Numbered from the stretch's first letter, positions 46,386 to 56,815 are shown. The stretch: 64,000 nt of DNA from Sepioteuthis lessoniana (GCA_963585895.1 OY757947.1:31720640-31784639); one strand, 5' to 3'. Notes: generated from the letters alone by a model not told the origin. Translations and numbers: made by a program.

Positions 46386-46389
46386 AATA

Positions 46390-46723
46390 TATAAAATGAA
46401 TAATAAAAATGTATAAAAATGAATAATCAACAATGATTGATGTCCCATAAAACCAAACCAAACCAAATCCTATATATTCAATATATATAGGTATAAAGAG
46501 GATTAGGCATTAAATAACCTCCAATGGTTGATATGCTATAAAAGCCAACCAAACCAAATCATATATATTTAATATATATGTATAAAGAGGATTTGGCATC
46601 AAATAACCAATAATGGTTGATATGCCATTAAACATAAACAAACTAAATGATATATATTTAATATATATGTATAAAGAGGATCTGGCATTAAATAACCTAC
46701 AATGGTTGATGTGCCATAAAACC
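46390..46723 (+). repeat. Rep-H 3'-tail tandem array, four units
   Basis: About 89-bp sense units with hairpins at roughly 46420, 46510, 46595 and 46685. The array is cut by the following SINE-C. Confidence 0.85.
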
Positions 46724-46725
46724 AA

Positions 46726-46963
46726 GTTGGTGACCATAGTCGAGGGTGACCCAAAGGATCCCTTTTCAATAGCTACACCACTGAGGTGTAGGGGAGGGCG
46801 CAACTCCATTCCATCGATTGCTCCACTTTACGCTTGATACACACCTTATATCGCTGAGTGTTAAGCAAGTAGGTATCAATTACCATTTTAATGTCTTTGG
46901 TATGACCCGACCTTGGATTGAACCCTGTTCTCCCGGACCATTGGTGAACAATCAACCTACTAA
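46726..46963 (-). mobile_element. SINE-C copy
   Basis: Antisense, full length: GTCGAGGGTGACCCAAAGG, GCTACACCACTGAGGTGTAG, TGAGTGTTAAGCAAGTAGG, GGATTGAACCCTGTTC. Confidence 0.85.
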
Positions 46964-46965
46964 AC

Positions 46966-47130
46966 CCAAAATATGATTATTTGCAAATGAATATCAAAAG
47001 GAATTGTTACTTGAAATGGTAGAATGCTTGATAAAAAATGTATTGGGTAAATATTTTTTTTTATTTAACCTTCTATCGCTTCAAGTAACAATTCTTTTTG
47101 ATATTCATTTGCAAACAATCGTAATTTTGG
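46966..47130. repeat. long hairpin, about 58-nt arms
   Basis: Arms 46966-47023 and 47072-47130 are inverted copies with few mismatches (GAATTGTTACTTGAA and TTCAAGTAACAATTC are perfect) around a 48-nt loop. It directly abuts a SINE-C. Confidence 0.85.
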
Positions 47131-47294
47131 TTTAGTTTAGTTTTATGTCACATAGATATTAATATACCACATTTATATTAGATATAAATATAAACATATA
47201 AAAAGGTAAATGTTGAGAAAATGTTAGCTGATATGAAAGACGATAAGTCATCTTAATATTAGAAAAGAAGATTAAAATCTATTGCAATTATCAC

Positions 47295-47415
47295 TACACG
47301 GCATGCACGAAACAATTTACAAAGCCTTTTGCTCAGATTTGGCACTAAGCTGTGTATATGTGGCACCCAATGAGACATAAAATTATTCATGTAGATTTGT
47401 AACATATTGACCCTC
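47295..47415 (-). mobile_element. SINE-D copy
   Basis: Antisense: ATTTACAAAGCCTTTTGCTC, TGGCACTAAGC, CACCCAATGAGACAT. Confidence 0.65.
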
Positions 47416-47736
47416 GACCGTGCTGTCAATTAAGAGATGCACCTGTGAATTCTGTCGAGGATGTCGGAATATCACCTTGACCTGTGGACGTAGTTGAATT
47501 CGATGCAGATGCGTACGCCCAGAGGAAGCAGATGGACGACAAACAACTATATAACCAGTTGCCACTGACGGCTTGGGCAGCTGGAGTTCGAGAAAGGCAG
47601 ACAGTGAGTTGGAGTTCGAGTTGCAGTGGGAGATAAGATGCCCGTGGAGTGAGAACCAGCTCCAGAAGAGGGCTTGGGCCCTCAGGACCCACAGTTGAGA
47701 AGCCCAGCAGAATGAGAAAGAAGTGCTGCTATCATA

Positions 47737-48029
47737 TTTACCGACCCCTCCGCTCGGGAAGGATATGACACAAGGTCAATTTTTAAGCGGAGTTTAACAG
47801 GTTTGAATTCAGAGTTTTCCTTCTCCTAGACTAGTTGCCTCACTAAGGCTGAAGAACCTAGTCTGTCCTCGTCTGAACCCTTGTCTCCCGTACCATTTAT
47901 CATATATAGCTGAAGGGAGAATAATTCTCAATGGTATTCGTGCTATGTGAAATGCAATCAGTCTCGTCCAGGATTTGAACTCGTGTCGCCGTGTCTATTT
48001 CCTACGACGATAACCATTACACCACTGCT
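47737..48029 (-). mobile_element. SINE-A copy with SINE-C patch
   Basis: Antisense SINE-A, full length. At 47874-47897 the expected CTATTTACCC region is replaced or expanded by a 24-nt segment matching SINE-C at 49736-49759 with one mismatch. Confidence 0.85.
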
Positions 48030-48477
48030 ATGCTTAGAGGAACTTGGGGTGAATATGTGGCAGTCTGTGTCCGTCTCCAACTCACCTCTCACACATAACC
48101 AACATCAACCCTTTCGCAACCCGTTCGGGAATAAAGTGTGAGAGGTATATTTTTATAAAGAAGCGTGTTCGTTCCACCTTTGAAGTCGTCATTATGTTTC
48201 TGTTTAAATCTGCAAGTATATAATATGCAACAGACTTGCTATTCGAGCTTGTTAACCCTTACATAACCCGAAGCGCCTAATATTAGAAAAGAGTTACCTG
48301 TATTATAATCATTTATGTAGGATATCATGGCTTCTGCTCAATGCTCTTTGAATACTGTAAACGCTGCAAGACGTGAGGTTGACAGCTTCAACAGAGACTT
48401 CAAAGACGTGATCATTTGGAAGGAATACATAAGGCTTTCTAACTGGGTCCGTATATCGAAATTCATTTAACAGCTGA

Positions 48478-48760
48478 TGTGGTGTAATGGTTATCGTCGT
48501 AGGAAATGGACACGGCGACACGAGTTCAAATTCTGGACGAGACTGATTGCATTTCACATAGCACTAATATCCTTGGGAAAGGTATGACTCCAATTATTCT
48601 CCCTCCAGCTATGGGTAAATAGTAGGGCTGACTAGGTTCTTTAGCCTTGGTGAGGCAACTAGTCTAGGAGAAGGAAAACTCTGAATTCAAACCTGTTCAA
48701 CTCCGCTTAAAAATTGACCTTGTGTCATATCCTGCCCGAGCGGAGGGGTTGGTAAATATG
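48478..48760 (+). mobile_element. SINE-A copy with target duplication
   Basis: Sense copy with the first few bases missing. A perfect 12-bp duplication TTTAACAGCTGA lies at 48466-48477 and 48761-48772. Confidence 0.93.
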
Positions 48761-48826
48761 TTTAACAGCTGAAGTTGATGGAAAACCAGAGCTTTAGCGA
48801 GTGAGGTGGGTTTTCGAGTAACCACG

Positions 48827-49075
48827 ATCGAGCCATTGGTATAATGAGTAGTGTTCACCAATGGGTTCAATCCCTGGTCGAGTCATACCAAAAACTCAAA
48901 AAATGGTACTTGACGCCGCCTTGCTAAACACTCAGCATTATAAGGTACAGATAGAGGGCAAAGTGGATCAACCCAGGGAAGGGAGTAGCGCCCTCCCCTA
49001 CATCTCAGTGTTGTAGCTATTGAAAAAAGAGCGTTAGGGTCACCCTCAACTAAGGTCGCAAACTTTACTCACTTA
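48827..49075 (+). mobile_element. SINE-C copy
   Basis: Sense: GAGCCATTGGTATAATGAG, GGGTTCAATCCCTGG, CTCCCCTACATCTCAGTG and the terminal AACTTTACTCACTTAC. Confidence 0.85.
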
Positions 49076-49094
49076 CATGTATACGTCTTTGTCA

Positions 49095-49097
<3 letters not shown>

Positions 49098-49142
<45 letters not shown>
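49098..49142. repeat. (TA)n microsatellite
   Basis: A TA run directly upstream of the hammerhead-like motif. Confidence 0.9.
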
Positions 49143-49145
<3 letters not shown>

Positions 49146-49150
49146 GTACG

Positions 49151-49180
49151 CTGATGAGCCGCTTAGGCGAAACTGTTGTA
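49151..49180 (+). ncRNA. hammerhead-ribozyme-like core
   Basis: The string has every conserved hammerhead core block in order. CTGATGA is at 49151-49157, a 3-bp stem II GCC/GGC with loop GCTTA at 49158-49168, and GAAA at 49169-49172. A minimal AC/GT stem III with a TGTT loop ends in GTA at 49180, a permitted NUH cleavage triplet. Short stem III is known from hammerheads of Penelope-like elements and retrozymes. Stem I is not evident: flanks ACG and GGT give only weak pairing. It may therefore be an inactive or truncated copy. Confidence 0.45.
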
Positions 49181-49459
49181 GGTTAGTTCCTGACTCACGA
49201 AATAACTCTTGTAACTATTTTGCTCTACTTAGTATAGAGCACTTTTTGTACTTGTAGCTTTGCAGCAATTTAGGGTTTGTTATTTTTTGACCAATCTATT
49301 GCACATCTGTTGATTTTTTTTTCAATTGGTGTGACAAGGTTGGCCTTTTCTTTTTTTTTTTCCAATATATATAATTTTTCCCCCTAGAAAGTGATTCGTT
49401 GTATATTTTTATCTTCGATTTACTTACCGTAAGTGCTAGTATTTAATAGGTTATTTAGT

Positions 49460-49518
<59 letters not shown>

Positions 49519-49520
49519 TG
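49460..49520. repeat. compound (TA)n(TG)n microsatellite
   Basis: TA run then TG run. Confidence 0.9.
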
Positions 49521-49536
49521 TGTCTGCAAGTAAATG

Positions 49537-49795
49537 TAAAGTTGTCTACCCTTAGTCGAGGGTTAACTGAAGGCTCCCTTTTCAATTGCTACTAAACTAA
49601 AGTGTTGGGGAAAGAGCTACTCTTTTCCCTGGATTGCTCCACTTTACCCTTGATATGTACCTTATATTGCTGAGTGTTAAGCAAGGAAGTATCAAGTACC
49701 ATTTTGAAAGTCTTTGGTATGACTCGACCAAGGATTGAACCCTTGTCTCCCGTAACATTGGTGAACACTCTACCCACTATGTCAATGAGCCGCTT
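49537..49795 (-). mobile_element. SINE-C copy, full length
   Basis: Antisense: GTAAAGTTGTCTACCC end, CTTATATTGCTGAGTG, GGATTGAACCCTTGTC, and CAATGAGCCGCTTAC head. Confidence 0.9.
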
Positions 49796-49854
49796 ACTTA
49801 CTTTATAAATATATATATATATACGTATGAATGTGTAAATTATGCATATAATAA

Positions 49855-50598
49855 GGTTTTGTCATTTCAATGGCAAATCAACCCTTGATGGTTATTAATG
49901 CCACATCCTGTTCATACATGTTGTCGCCCCGGAAAGGGTCACTAAAGAAAACGCAAACACGGATATTAGATAACAGATCATATTACACAAAAAGATATAG
50001 TTACATAAAAAAAGGTAAGAAGTCTTGTACTGTTCGGATAACACCGATACTGATCTGCCTCCTGGCAGCGAAATCTCCCAGTACTAATAACAGTGAGAAG
50101 AGTGCATTATGGTGAGATGGGTAAGGGTCACACAACAACACATGACTTTTAAATGAATAGTTTGTAGTTAACATTCATAAAACTAGCCAGAGCTCATTTG
50201 TTTCCTCGCAGTTAAATGGTTTCAAGTATTGATATCTGATATTGATAATTTTATTTTTGATCAGATAAAAGATTGATAATATTGCTTTCTAATATTAATG
50301 ATTTAGTTTAATATTATTCGTTTGGTTCCTCACACGTAAAAGTGTTCATGAATAAATGGTTCAGTAGTTCTTTTTTACCCATAGATGGGACTATAACAGG
50401 TACGACCACTCCAGGTCAGAGATAACCTGGGAGTAATCGTAATGTAGAGGTCTTCAACATTTTCAAACGCCCAAGGGCTTGAAGCTCATCAACAGATGGT
50501 TGGATATCTTGTCCATAACATCCATTGAGGTACTGTAGGGCGTTAGACCTCTGCAGAAATGTAGTAAGTTTATTCTACAGCTCCAACTGACTGTGCTA
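49855..50598 (-). mobile_element. Rep-H copy, long form
   Basis: Antisense tail hairpin at 49868-49905, an unrelated-looking stretch at 49930-50150, body at 50200-50345, then middle and head (CCATAGATGGGACTATAAC; CTCTGCAGAAATGTAG). The stretch 49930-50150 may be an insertion. Confidence 0.6.
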
Positions 50599-50601
50599 AT
50601 A

Positions 50602-50605
<4 letters not shown>

Positions 50606-50670
<65 letters not shown>
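50606..50670. repeat. (TA)n microsatellite
   Basis: A pure TA run next to a Rep-H head. Confidence 0.95.
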
Positions 50671-50673
<3 letters not shown>

Positions 50674-50782
50674 GTTATGAGAGTGTTGGTCGTCAGTAAA
50701 TCACTATGTGGTTATTTGTCGAACCAAGTGCAATATAATATGGAGAGTGCTCAATATCTATGATAGAGCTATTATAATAATA

Positions 50783-50946
50783 ATGATGATAAATGAATAT
50801 ATATTATATATATATTTAATTCATGGAAAATATTTTTCTGCAAACTGCCTGACAAATGTTGTTATAAACTTCAAGTAACCTTAGGTTGCAGAAAAATATT
50901 TTCCATGAATTAAATATGTATATAATATATATTTATTTATTATCAT
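50783..50946. repeat. long hairpin, 61-nt arms
   Basis: Arms 50783-50843 and 50886-50946 pair with about three mismatches over 61 nt around a 42-nt loop. The inner arm (TTCATGGAAAATATTTTTCT) is perfect. TA-rich flanks. Confidence 0.9.

Positions 50947-50950
<4 letters not shown>

Positions 50951-51040
<90 letters not shown>
50951..51040. repeat. compound (TA)n(TG)n microsatellite
   Basis: A TA run followed by a long TG run. Confidence 0.95.
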
Positions 51041-51055
51041 CATAGTTATATGGTG

Positions 51056-51345
51056 AGGTGCCTGTGGTGTAATGGTTATCATATTTGAAAAGGAAACAGT
51101 GCACGATGACCTGAGTTCAAATCCTGGCGGAGTCTGTTTGCATTCCCATTAGCGCTGATACTCTTGGTGATGGTATGAATACAACTATTCTTCCTCCTGC
51201 TGTGGGTAAAATAGTAGGGCAGATTAGGTTCTTTGGTCTTGGTATGGCAACCGATCTAGCAGAAGGAAAACTCTGAATTCAAACCTGTTAAACTCCGTCT
51301 AAAAATTGACTTTGTGTCGCGTCCTGCTGGTGTGGTGGGGTTGGC
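51056..51345 (+). mobile_element. SINE-A copy, diverged
   Basis: GGTGCCTGTGGTGTAATGG head, GAGTTCAAATCCTGG, GAACTATTC-type middle and CTGCTGGTGTGGTGGGGTTG end. Confidence 0.85.
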
Positions 51346-51396
51346 AAACACACACACACAAACACACTTGTATATATATATATATCTTGTCACTCA

Positions 51397-51432
<36 letters not shown>
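51346..51432. repeat. compound (CA)n(TA)n microsatellite
   Basis: CA run directly at the SINE-A 3' end, then two TA runs. Confidence 0.9.
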
Positions 51433-51433
<1 letters not shown>

Positions 51434-51499
51434 AAGCAATTCGTTACAGGTGCGTGTGTGCGAGTTTTAAACTGGATTATGCAATCTCTAAACTAAAAT

Positions 51500-51760
51500 T
51501 AGTAAACTATTTCCCTTACTTTGGTAGCAATATGACGTCTACTGAAGGTTATGTCAACATACACACAGAAAAGTCATGGGCAAAATATCGTCTGGTTCTC
51601 GACCGTATTGAAATATAATTTCTCTGATAAGATAAAAAGGTAATTCTTATAAGGTGTATTCGTGTCAGTAGAATTTCATGGCTGCACCACCTGTTTTGCA
51701 AAATATATTGGTGAATCTATTATTGGTCGGGATTGCATCATTTGGCTGTTAAACTATGAA
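51500..51760 (+). pseudogene. RTE-like LINE fragment
   Basis: Sense, degraded: YFGSNMTSTEGYVNIHTEK-like text at 51515-51580, followed by a LDRIEI segment and TTTCATGGCTGCACCACC near 51676. Confidence 0.55.
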
Positions 51761-51879
51761 AAACACAGTAAGTTTAGTTCTTTGATAAATGTTGAGTGAA
51801 GTCTAAGTTGTGTGATACCATGACTATGATTGGACCAAGAAGCCGTTGAACTGTAGTTACGCTAGTTAATCAGAAACTC

Positions 51880-52135
51880 CCCGCTCTCTCTCTCCCTCTC
51901 TCCACTTTTTTCCTGTTTTTCTTATCTCTCATACTTCATTTATCTTTCTTTAACTTCCTCTTCTTCTTTTTTCTTTCTTTTCTTTCTTTTCTCTCTTCCT
52001 TTTATTCTTCTTCGTTTCTTTTCTTTCTTCTCTCTTCTTCTCTCTTTTTCTTCTTCTTTTTCCTTTCTTCTTCTTCTTCTTCTTCTTCTTTTTCCTTTCT
52101 TCTTCTTCTTCTTCTTCTTCTTCTTCTTCTTCTTT
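51880..52135. repeat. (CTT)n-rich polypyrimidine tract
   Basis: About 250 bp of C and T with CTT runs. The minus-strand KKKKEEEE frame is an artefact of it. Confidence 0.95.
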
Positions 52136-53084
52136 CGAATCTCTTAATAGTTCCATTTGTTTTACATCATTACCTGACACAACCACTGGATATCTTAAAA
52201 ATATGAACGCTGACTTATTGATCAGACGATTAACCACCCCCACTTCTCTGTATATACAATATCCTTTCTTGTTTTGTTTTGTATTTTGTTCAGCATTCAT
52301 CGGTTATCTAACGACAATGGATAATATCTTTTTTAAGTCCCAATGAAACATTATAATGTCGACTTTCATTCATACTAAATTCTTCACTTTGGATGACTTC
52401 GTTTTTCAATACTTTTCTCCACGTTATTTGATCCTTTTTCTATTATTTACTAACATATTTTGGTCAACATCTCCTGATCTGATCAGTAAAATAAATGAAA
52501 CGAATAAAATAAGTGGGCGCACAGAAGTTGGTTTATTATTCTTTAAAGATACCTCTCGGTATTTACAAATCAAGAATAGGCAGCTTGGAAGTTGGCAGAC
52601 ATCAGCGAGGAAGCAAAAAATTTATATATAGTCCAGTTCGGGCGGTTGACTTGAGCATCTAACATACTCATCTTTCTTCCAAAAAGTTATCGATAGATCG
52701 AACATTTAGCCGACTACGGTAGAAAGGAGACATGGGTTTAGGAAGTAGAAAAAGAAAGAGGATTGATTTGATTGGTTGGTCGGTTGATTAGTGTTTTATA
52801 GATTTTTAAGGACAACTTTTATTTATAACCGTTATATATATAAATATATATATATATGTTACTGAGAAACAATTTTCTATAAACTTTTAGTAGAGTATAC
52901 ATTGTGAGTTTAAAAAAGAACCTTTTTTCGGTCACGTTACGTCAGAGAAACACCGTGACAACACGTGGTAACGAGGAATCAGTCAAGATATTTGACGACA
53001 AAGGGGGAAAAAAAGAAAAACTAAAAATAGAGTAAAAACCTAAACGTTTAATTAGCACAGGTTCCTTTTGTCTTTTTTGTTGAC
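52136..53084. other. unassigned stretch
   Basis: A 91-codon frame at 52356-52631 has no recognised domain and AT-driven composition. A short TA run lies near 52834-52857. Nothing else is supported. Confidence 0.4.
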
Positions 53085-53535
53085 TAAGTCAGGCGTACTT
53101 GTAGTATAATCGGTAGGTTTGAACAAAATATTGTAAAATTCATTTTGCTTGTAAAGAATAGGTTAGTGTTTAGTAATATAGTGCGCCTATAGGTGTTGTA
53201 ATAGAAGGCACATTGTGATTGCGCGAATCATTTGAGTGAGTTAAACAATTTGATTGGTTAGCTAAGGCACCGGTTGCTTTATTCTGTCCACCATTCTTTG
53301 CATAGTGTGGCCAATATAGCAAACGTCACCTTTACAATGGAAATTATAAATTAATAAACTTTATGATGAAGGGACGATATATCTTTTAGATCAAATTGAA
53401 AAAGCCCGTTACATTTGAGAACAAATTGCAGATTAATTGCATTGAAACAGCACCGGAGAGATCTTTTACTTTTTCAATCAATTGGGTGGAAGCGTTGCCA
53501 TTCGATGGTAATCTAAGATATTGAGGTCATTTTCA
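53085..53535 (-). pseudogene. Penelope-like element GIY-YIG region remnant
   Basis: On the minus strand, with frame changes, 53345-53250 reads HCKGDVCYIGHTMQRMVDR followed by IKQPVP. This fits the end of a Penelope-like GIY-YIG nuclease (YIG motif, arginine, then RIKQHVP-like text). Upstream 53535-53350 reads LRLPSNGNAS and, in another frame, INLQFVLKCNGLFQFDLKD. Downstream about 53120 reads ILYKQNEFYNILFK. Frameshifts and stops make it nonfunctional. Identification is by memory of the family pattern. Confidence 0.5.
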
Positions 53536-54091
53536 GAGAATTGCATACATTTATATCTGATGGTACTTGTACTTTTCTCCTCTGGATATCCATTTTCTAA
53601 AAGTGAGGTTTAATGATATTAAGTTCGTCTTTGCGTTGAATATATTCTATATTCATTCAAAATTTATATACAGATCAAGTAATACAAAAGATAGTTTCAT
53701 TAATTGCCTTTTGTGTTTCTTTTTCTTACTATTTTTTCTGAAATCCTCCATTTTAATCTTAATTTTTTCTACACAATTAACCTTTTTGATCTGATTAGGC
53801 AATTAGATCCAAAAATATATTATTTTATTACCAAAAAATCTAATTGATTAATATACATATTTTTTGCAATCTATCTTAAAAGCACATTTCCAACTCGAGG
53901 GAAAATATTGAAAATAAGTCTACTCCAAAAAGAAATTCTATTAATTACTTTGAAAGTTTCAATAAGATGAATTCTCATTATTCTTCCCAGTAAAATAGTT
54001 AATCCTAATTTCTATAACTGTAATTTTTTACACTTTTTATTATTTTTGTCACTCTTATTTGTAAGTCTTCCAATAGAAGTATATTATGGAA
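53536..54091. other. unassigned AT-rich stretch
   Basis: The 75-codon frame at 53567-53794 is AT-driven and unrecognised. Part may be upstream Penelope-like sequence beyond recognition. Confidence 0.35.
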
Positions 54092-54104
54092 ATAAATCCG
54101 ACAG

Positions 54105-54394
54105 GAGGTGCCTGTGGTGTAATGGTTATAGTCGTATGAAATAGACACGGTGACACGTGTTCAAATCCTGGACCAGACTAATTGCATTTCACATAGCACT
54201 AATACCCTTGAGAAAGGTATGAATCCAATTATTCTCCCTCCAGCTATGGGTAAATAGTAGGGCAGACTGGTTCTTCAGCCCTAGTGAGGCAAATAGTCTA
54301 GGAGAAGGAAAACTCTGAATTCAAACCTGTTAACCTCCGCTTAAAAATTGACCTTGTGTCATATCCTGCCCGAGCGGATGGGTCTGCAAATATG
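54105..54394 (+). mobile_element. SINE-A copy, full length with target duplication
   Basis: Complete sense copy. A 13-bp direct repeat ATAAATCCGACAG lies at 54092-54104 and 54395-54407. Confidence 0.95.
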
Positions 54395-54407
54395 ATAAAT
54401 CCGACAG

Positions 54408-54669
54408 TATAAAGAAAATAGAAAAATAAAGTAATCCAAAAATGATGAATTTATCATAATGGAGTGTTTTGGCAAATATTTTCTTTTGACTGAGAACTGA
54501 TCATTAACGCAGGGTGAACGAAAGTTTTATTAAAGTTGATATTACGATTTAAGAAGCAAAATGACCCCCAACGTGTATGTGAACAAGTAAATGTAGGTTT
54601 TCGGTAGGTGGAAGGTAGAAAACATAAATTACTGCATTCAACATCAAGGAAAGGAAGATGTACTTAAAT
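54408..54669. other. unassigned stretch
   Basis: It may be the upstream part of the following LINE, but no translated similarity was recognised. Confidence 0.35.
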
Positions 54670-55972
54670 AAATGAACCTGAGAACAAGAAAGCTAATGAC
54701 CATTGATAATGCCTTATACCTCAGAAATGAACAGAAAGTTTATATGTGTCAAGAAGAGAGGGAGGAAGAGGACCTGCCAGCATTGAAGACAGTGTTGACG
54801 CATTAATACAACGACTCAAAGACTACACACAAAATCACTGATAGCAGCCACCAGAAACAGTACTTACGACTCGGGGACCAGCGGAACAACAATAACCAGA
54901 AAACAAAAATGGGAAGTTAATCAATTCTATGGACGTTTTAAGCGACTAACAAGTAACATCTCATACGCAAAAATGTGGACGTGGCTCAGAAAAGGAAACC
55001 TTATGAGAGAAACTGGGGGTGTCCTCGTGGTGTAATGGTTAAAGCGATGAACTGCAGAATCATAGTACGCGAGTTCGTACTCCAGTCGCGCTATTACGTT
55101 CACTTTCGGGCAAATACCCTTGGGAAAGGTTATGAACCCCCTTATTCTCCCTCCAGCTATGGGTAAATAGTAGGACGGACTAGGTTCTTCAGCCTTGGTG
55201 AGGCAACTAGTCTAGGAGAAGGAAAACTCTGAATTCAAACCTGTTAAACTCCGCTTAAAAATTGACCTTGTGTCATATCCTGCCCGAGCGGAGGGGTTGG
55301 TAAATAGTACCTTATGAGAGAAACTTAATTTCTTCTAATAGCAGCACAAAAAAAACGTCATAAAGACTAACAATATCAAAGTGAGAATAGATAAGACGCA
55401 ACAAAACAGCACATGTAGGTTATGTGGTAAAAGAGACGAAACGATCAATCACATAATAAGCGAATGCAGCAAAATAGCACAGAAAGAGTATAAGACTAGG
55501 GAAGACTGGGTAGGCAAGGTGATCCCATGGGAATTGCGCAAGAGGTTTGACCATATGATCAAATGGTATATGCACAACCCAGAATATGTCCTAGAGAATG
55601 ACTCTCATACACTCCTTTTGGATTTTAAGATACAAAGGGATCACCTAATCTCGGCCAGACGACCAGAGGGAAAAGAGGGATAAGTACCTTGAACTTGCTA
55701 GGGAATTGACAAAACTGTGGGACATGAAAGTGACGATAATGCCCATTATAATTGGTGCTCTTGGTACAGTCACCAAATCCTTGGTACAAGGACTGGAGAA
55801 CTTGGAAATAACGGGACCGATTGAGACTGTCCAAACTACTGCATTACTGAGATCGGTCAGAATACTGAGAAATGTCCTGGAGACATGAGGAGATTGCGGT
55901 CACTCAAACTCCAGTGAAAAACCATCAGCTAGCGCTGATGTGAAAAATTCTCAAAGAGTAAAAAAATATTAA
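54670..55972 (+). pseudogene. non-LTR retrotransposon C-terminal region, interrupted and internally deleted
   Basis: Upstream of the insertion (54670-54997) the relic reads LRTRKLMTIDNALYLR and, shifted, ASIEDSVDALIQRLKDYTQ. Downstream (55381-55680) an open frame has a CX2CX8HX4C knuckle, CRLCGKRDETINHIISEC, and WVGKVIPWELRKRFDHMIKW. After ISARRPE the frame breaks, and text resumes as KRDKYLELARELTKLWDMKV through VQTTALLRSVRILRNVLET. In elements of this type a restriction-like endonuclease core normally lies between those blocks; here it is missing. The 3' end has GATGTGAAAAATTCTCAAAG. A second partial copy is at 35560. Confidence 0.8.
55015..55308 (+). mobile_element. chimeric SINE: SINE-B head with SINE-A tail
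   Basis: 55015-55139 is SINE-B (GGGGTGTCCTCGTGGTGTAA, AAAGCGATGAACTGC, TATGAACCCCC). From about 55150 it is SINE-A (CTCCCTCCAGCTATGGGTAA, GGACTAGGTTCTTCAGCC, GAGCGGAGGGGTTGGTAAAT). A perfect 17-bp duplication (54998-55014 and 55309-55325, ACCTTATGAGAGAAACT) bounds the whole unit. It was therefore inserted as one chimeric molecule into the LINE. Confidence 0.95.
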
Positions 55973-56024
55973 TATTTAGTGAATGATTGAGCAGTTCTAT
56001 TTGACGAATGGTTGATTACCCAGG

Positions 56025-56670
56025 GAGCTGGGGCTGTAGAATACACCGACAGCTTCTCTACTGAGGGGTAAGACCCCCCAACGAGTATCCTGGGTATGAC
56101 ACTAAACAATCTGATGGTGATGTTCCAGTGACGCTAGAGCTTTGGGGAATGCGGAGTACCCCTTCATTGCCATCGCTCTCTGGTCCACTCTAGCTGGGCG
56201 TGGTAGCACCTGATAGGGTTATATCTATGGGTTAAATAGAGCTAATGGCTTACTTACGCTAAACTGTATTGTTTGATTAAACCGAATAGCTTGAAATAGA
56301 AACGTTTTTGACAATTAAACCGTACTTACATTTAAACTGTGTGCTTATGCTAAACTGAGTTATTTGAAATAGAACTGTTTTAACATTGAAACTGTATTTA
56401 CACTAAACTGAATTGTTATATATAGAACGGTTTTGACATTTTACAGTGTGAACAAAATCTGTACTTACGCTAAACTGAATTAGCTGATTTAGAACTGTTT
56501 GAATGAACTGAATAGTTTGAAATAGAAATGTTTTTGACATTTAAACTGTACTCATGCTAAACCGAATTGTTTGAAATAGAACTGATTATTTACATAAAAA
56601 TTGATTTGGCGCTGAATAACCTACAAAGGTTAATATGCCATAAAAACCAAACCAACCAACCAACCAATGT
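56025..56670 (+). mobile_element. Rep-H copy, full length
   Basis: Sense head (GGGGCTGTAGAATACACCGA), middle, about five body units and the hairpin tail at 56605-56642, then AAACCAACCAACCAACC. Confidence 0.9.
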
Positions 56671-56679
56671 TTGAGACCC

Positions 56680-56815
56680 TAATAGTGAATGGCAACGAAT
56701 TACTTCGAGTTCCAACATCAGATCCAGTTTAGTGCCATATCCGGTACACTCGTCAGAGTGTCTGGAGTCTTACCCCTGTGAAGAGATGCAGTCGGTGTAT
56801 TCTACAGCCCCAGAA
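56680..56815 (-). mobile_element. Rep-H head fragment, tail-to-tail with previous copy
   Basis: Antisense: AGTTCCAACATCAGATCC, GTGCCATATCCGGTACACTC, and GATGCAGTCGGTGTATTCTA. Confidence 0.75.

Noticed and set aside
52356-52631. 91-codon frame as a small protein gene
   Set aside because: AT-driven composition, no recognised domain, and no initiation or splice context.
55381-55683. 100-codon frame as an intact zinc-knuckle protein gene
   Set aside because: It is the decayed C-terminal part of a non-LTR retrotransposon, ending in a frameshift at a deletion.
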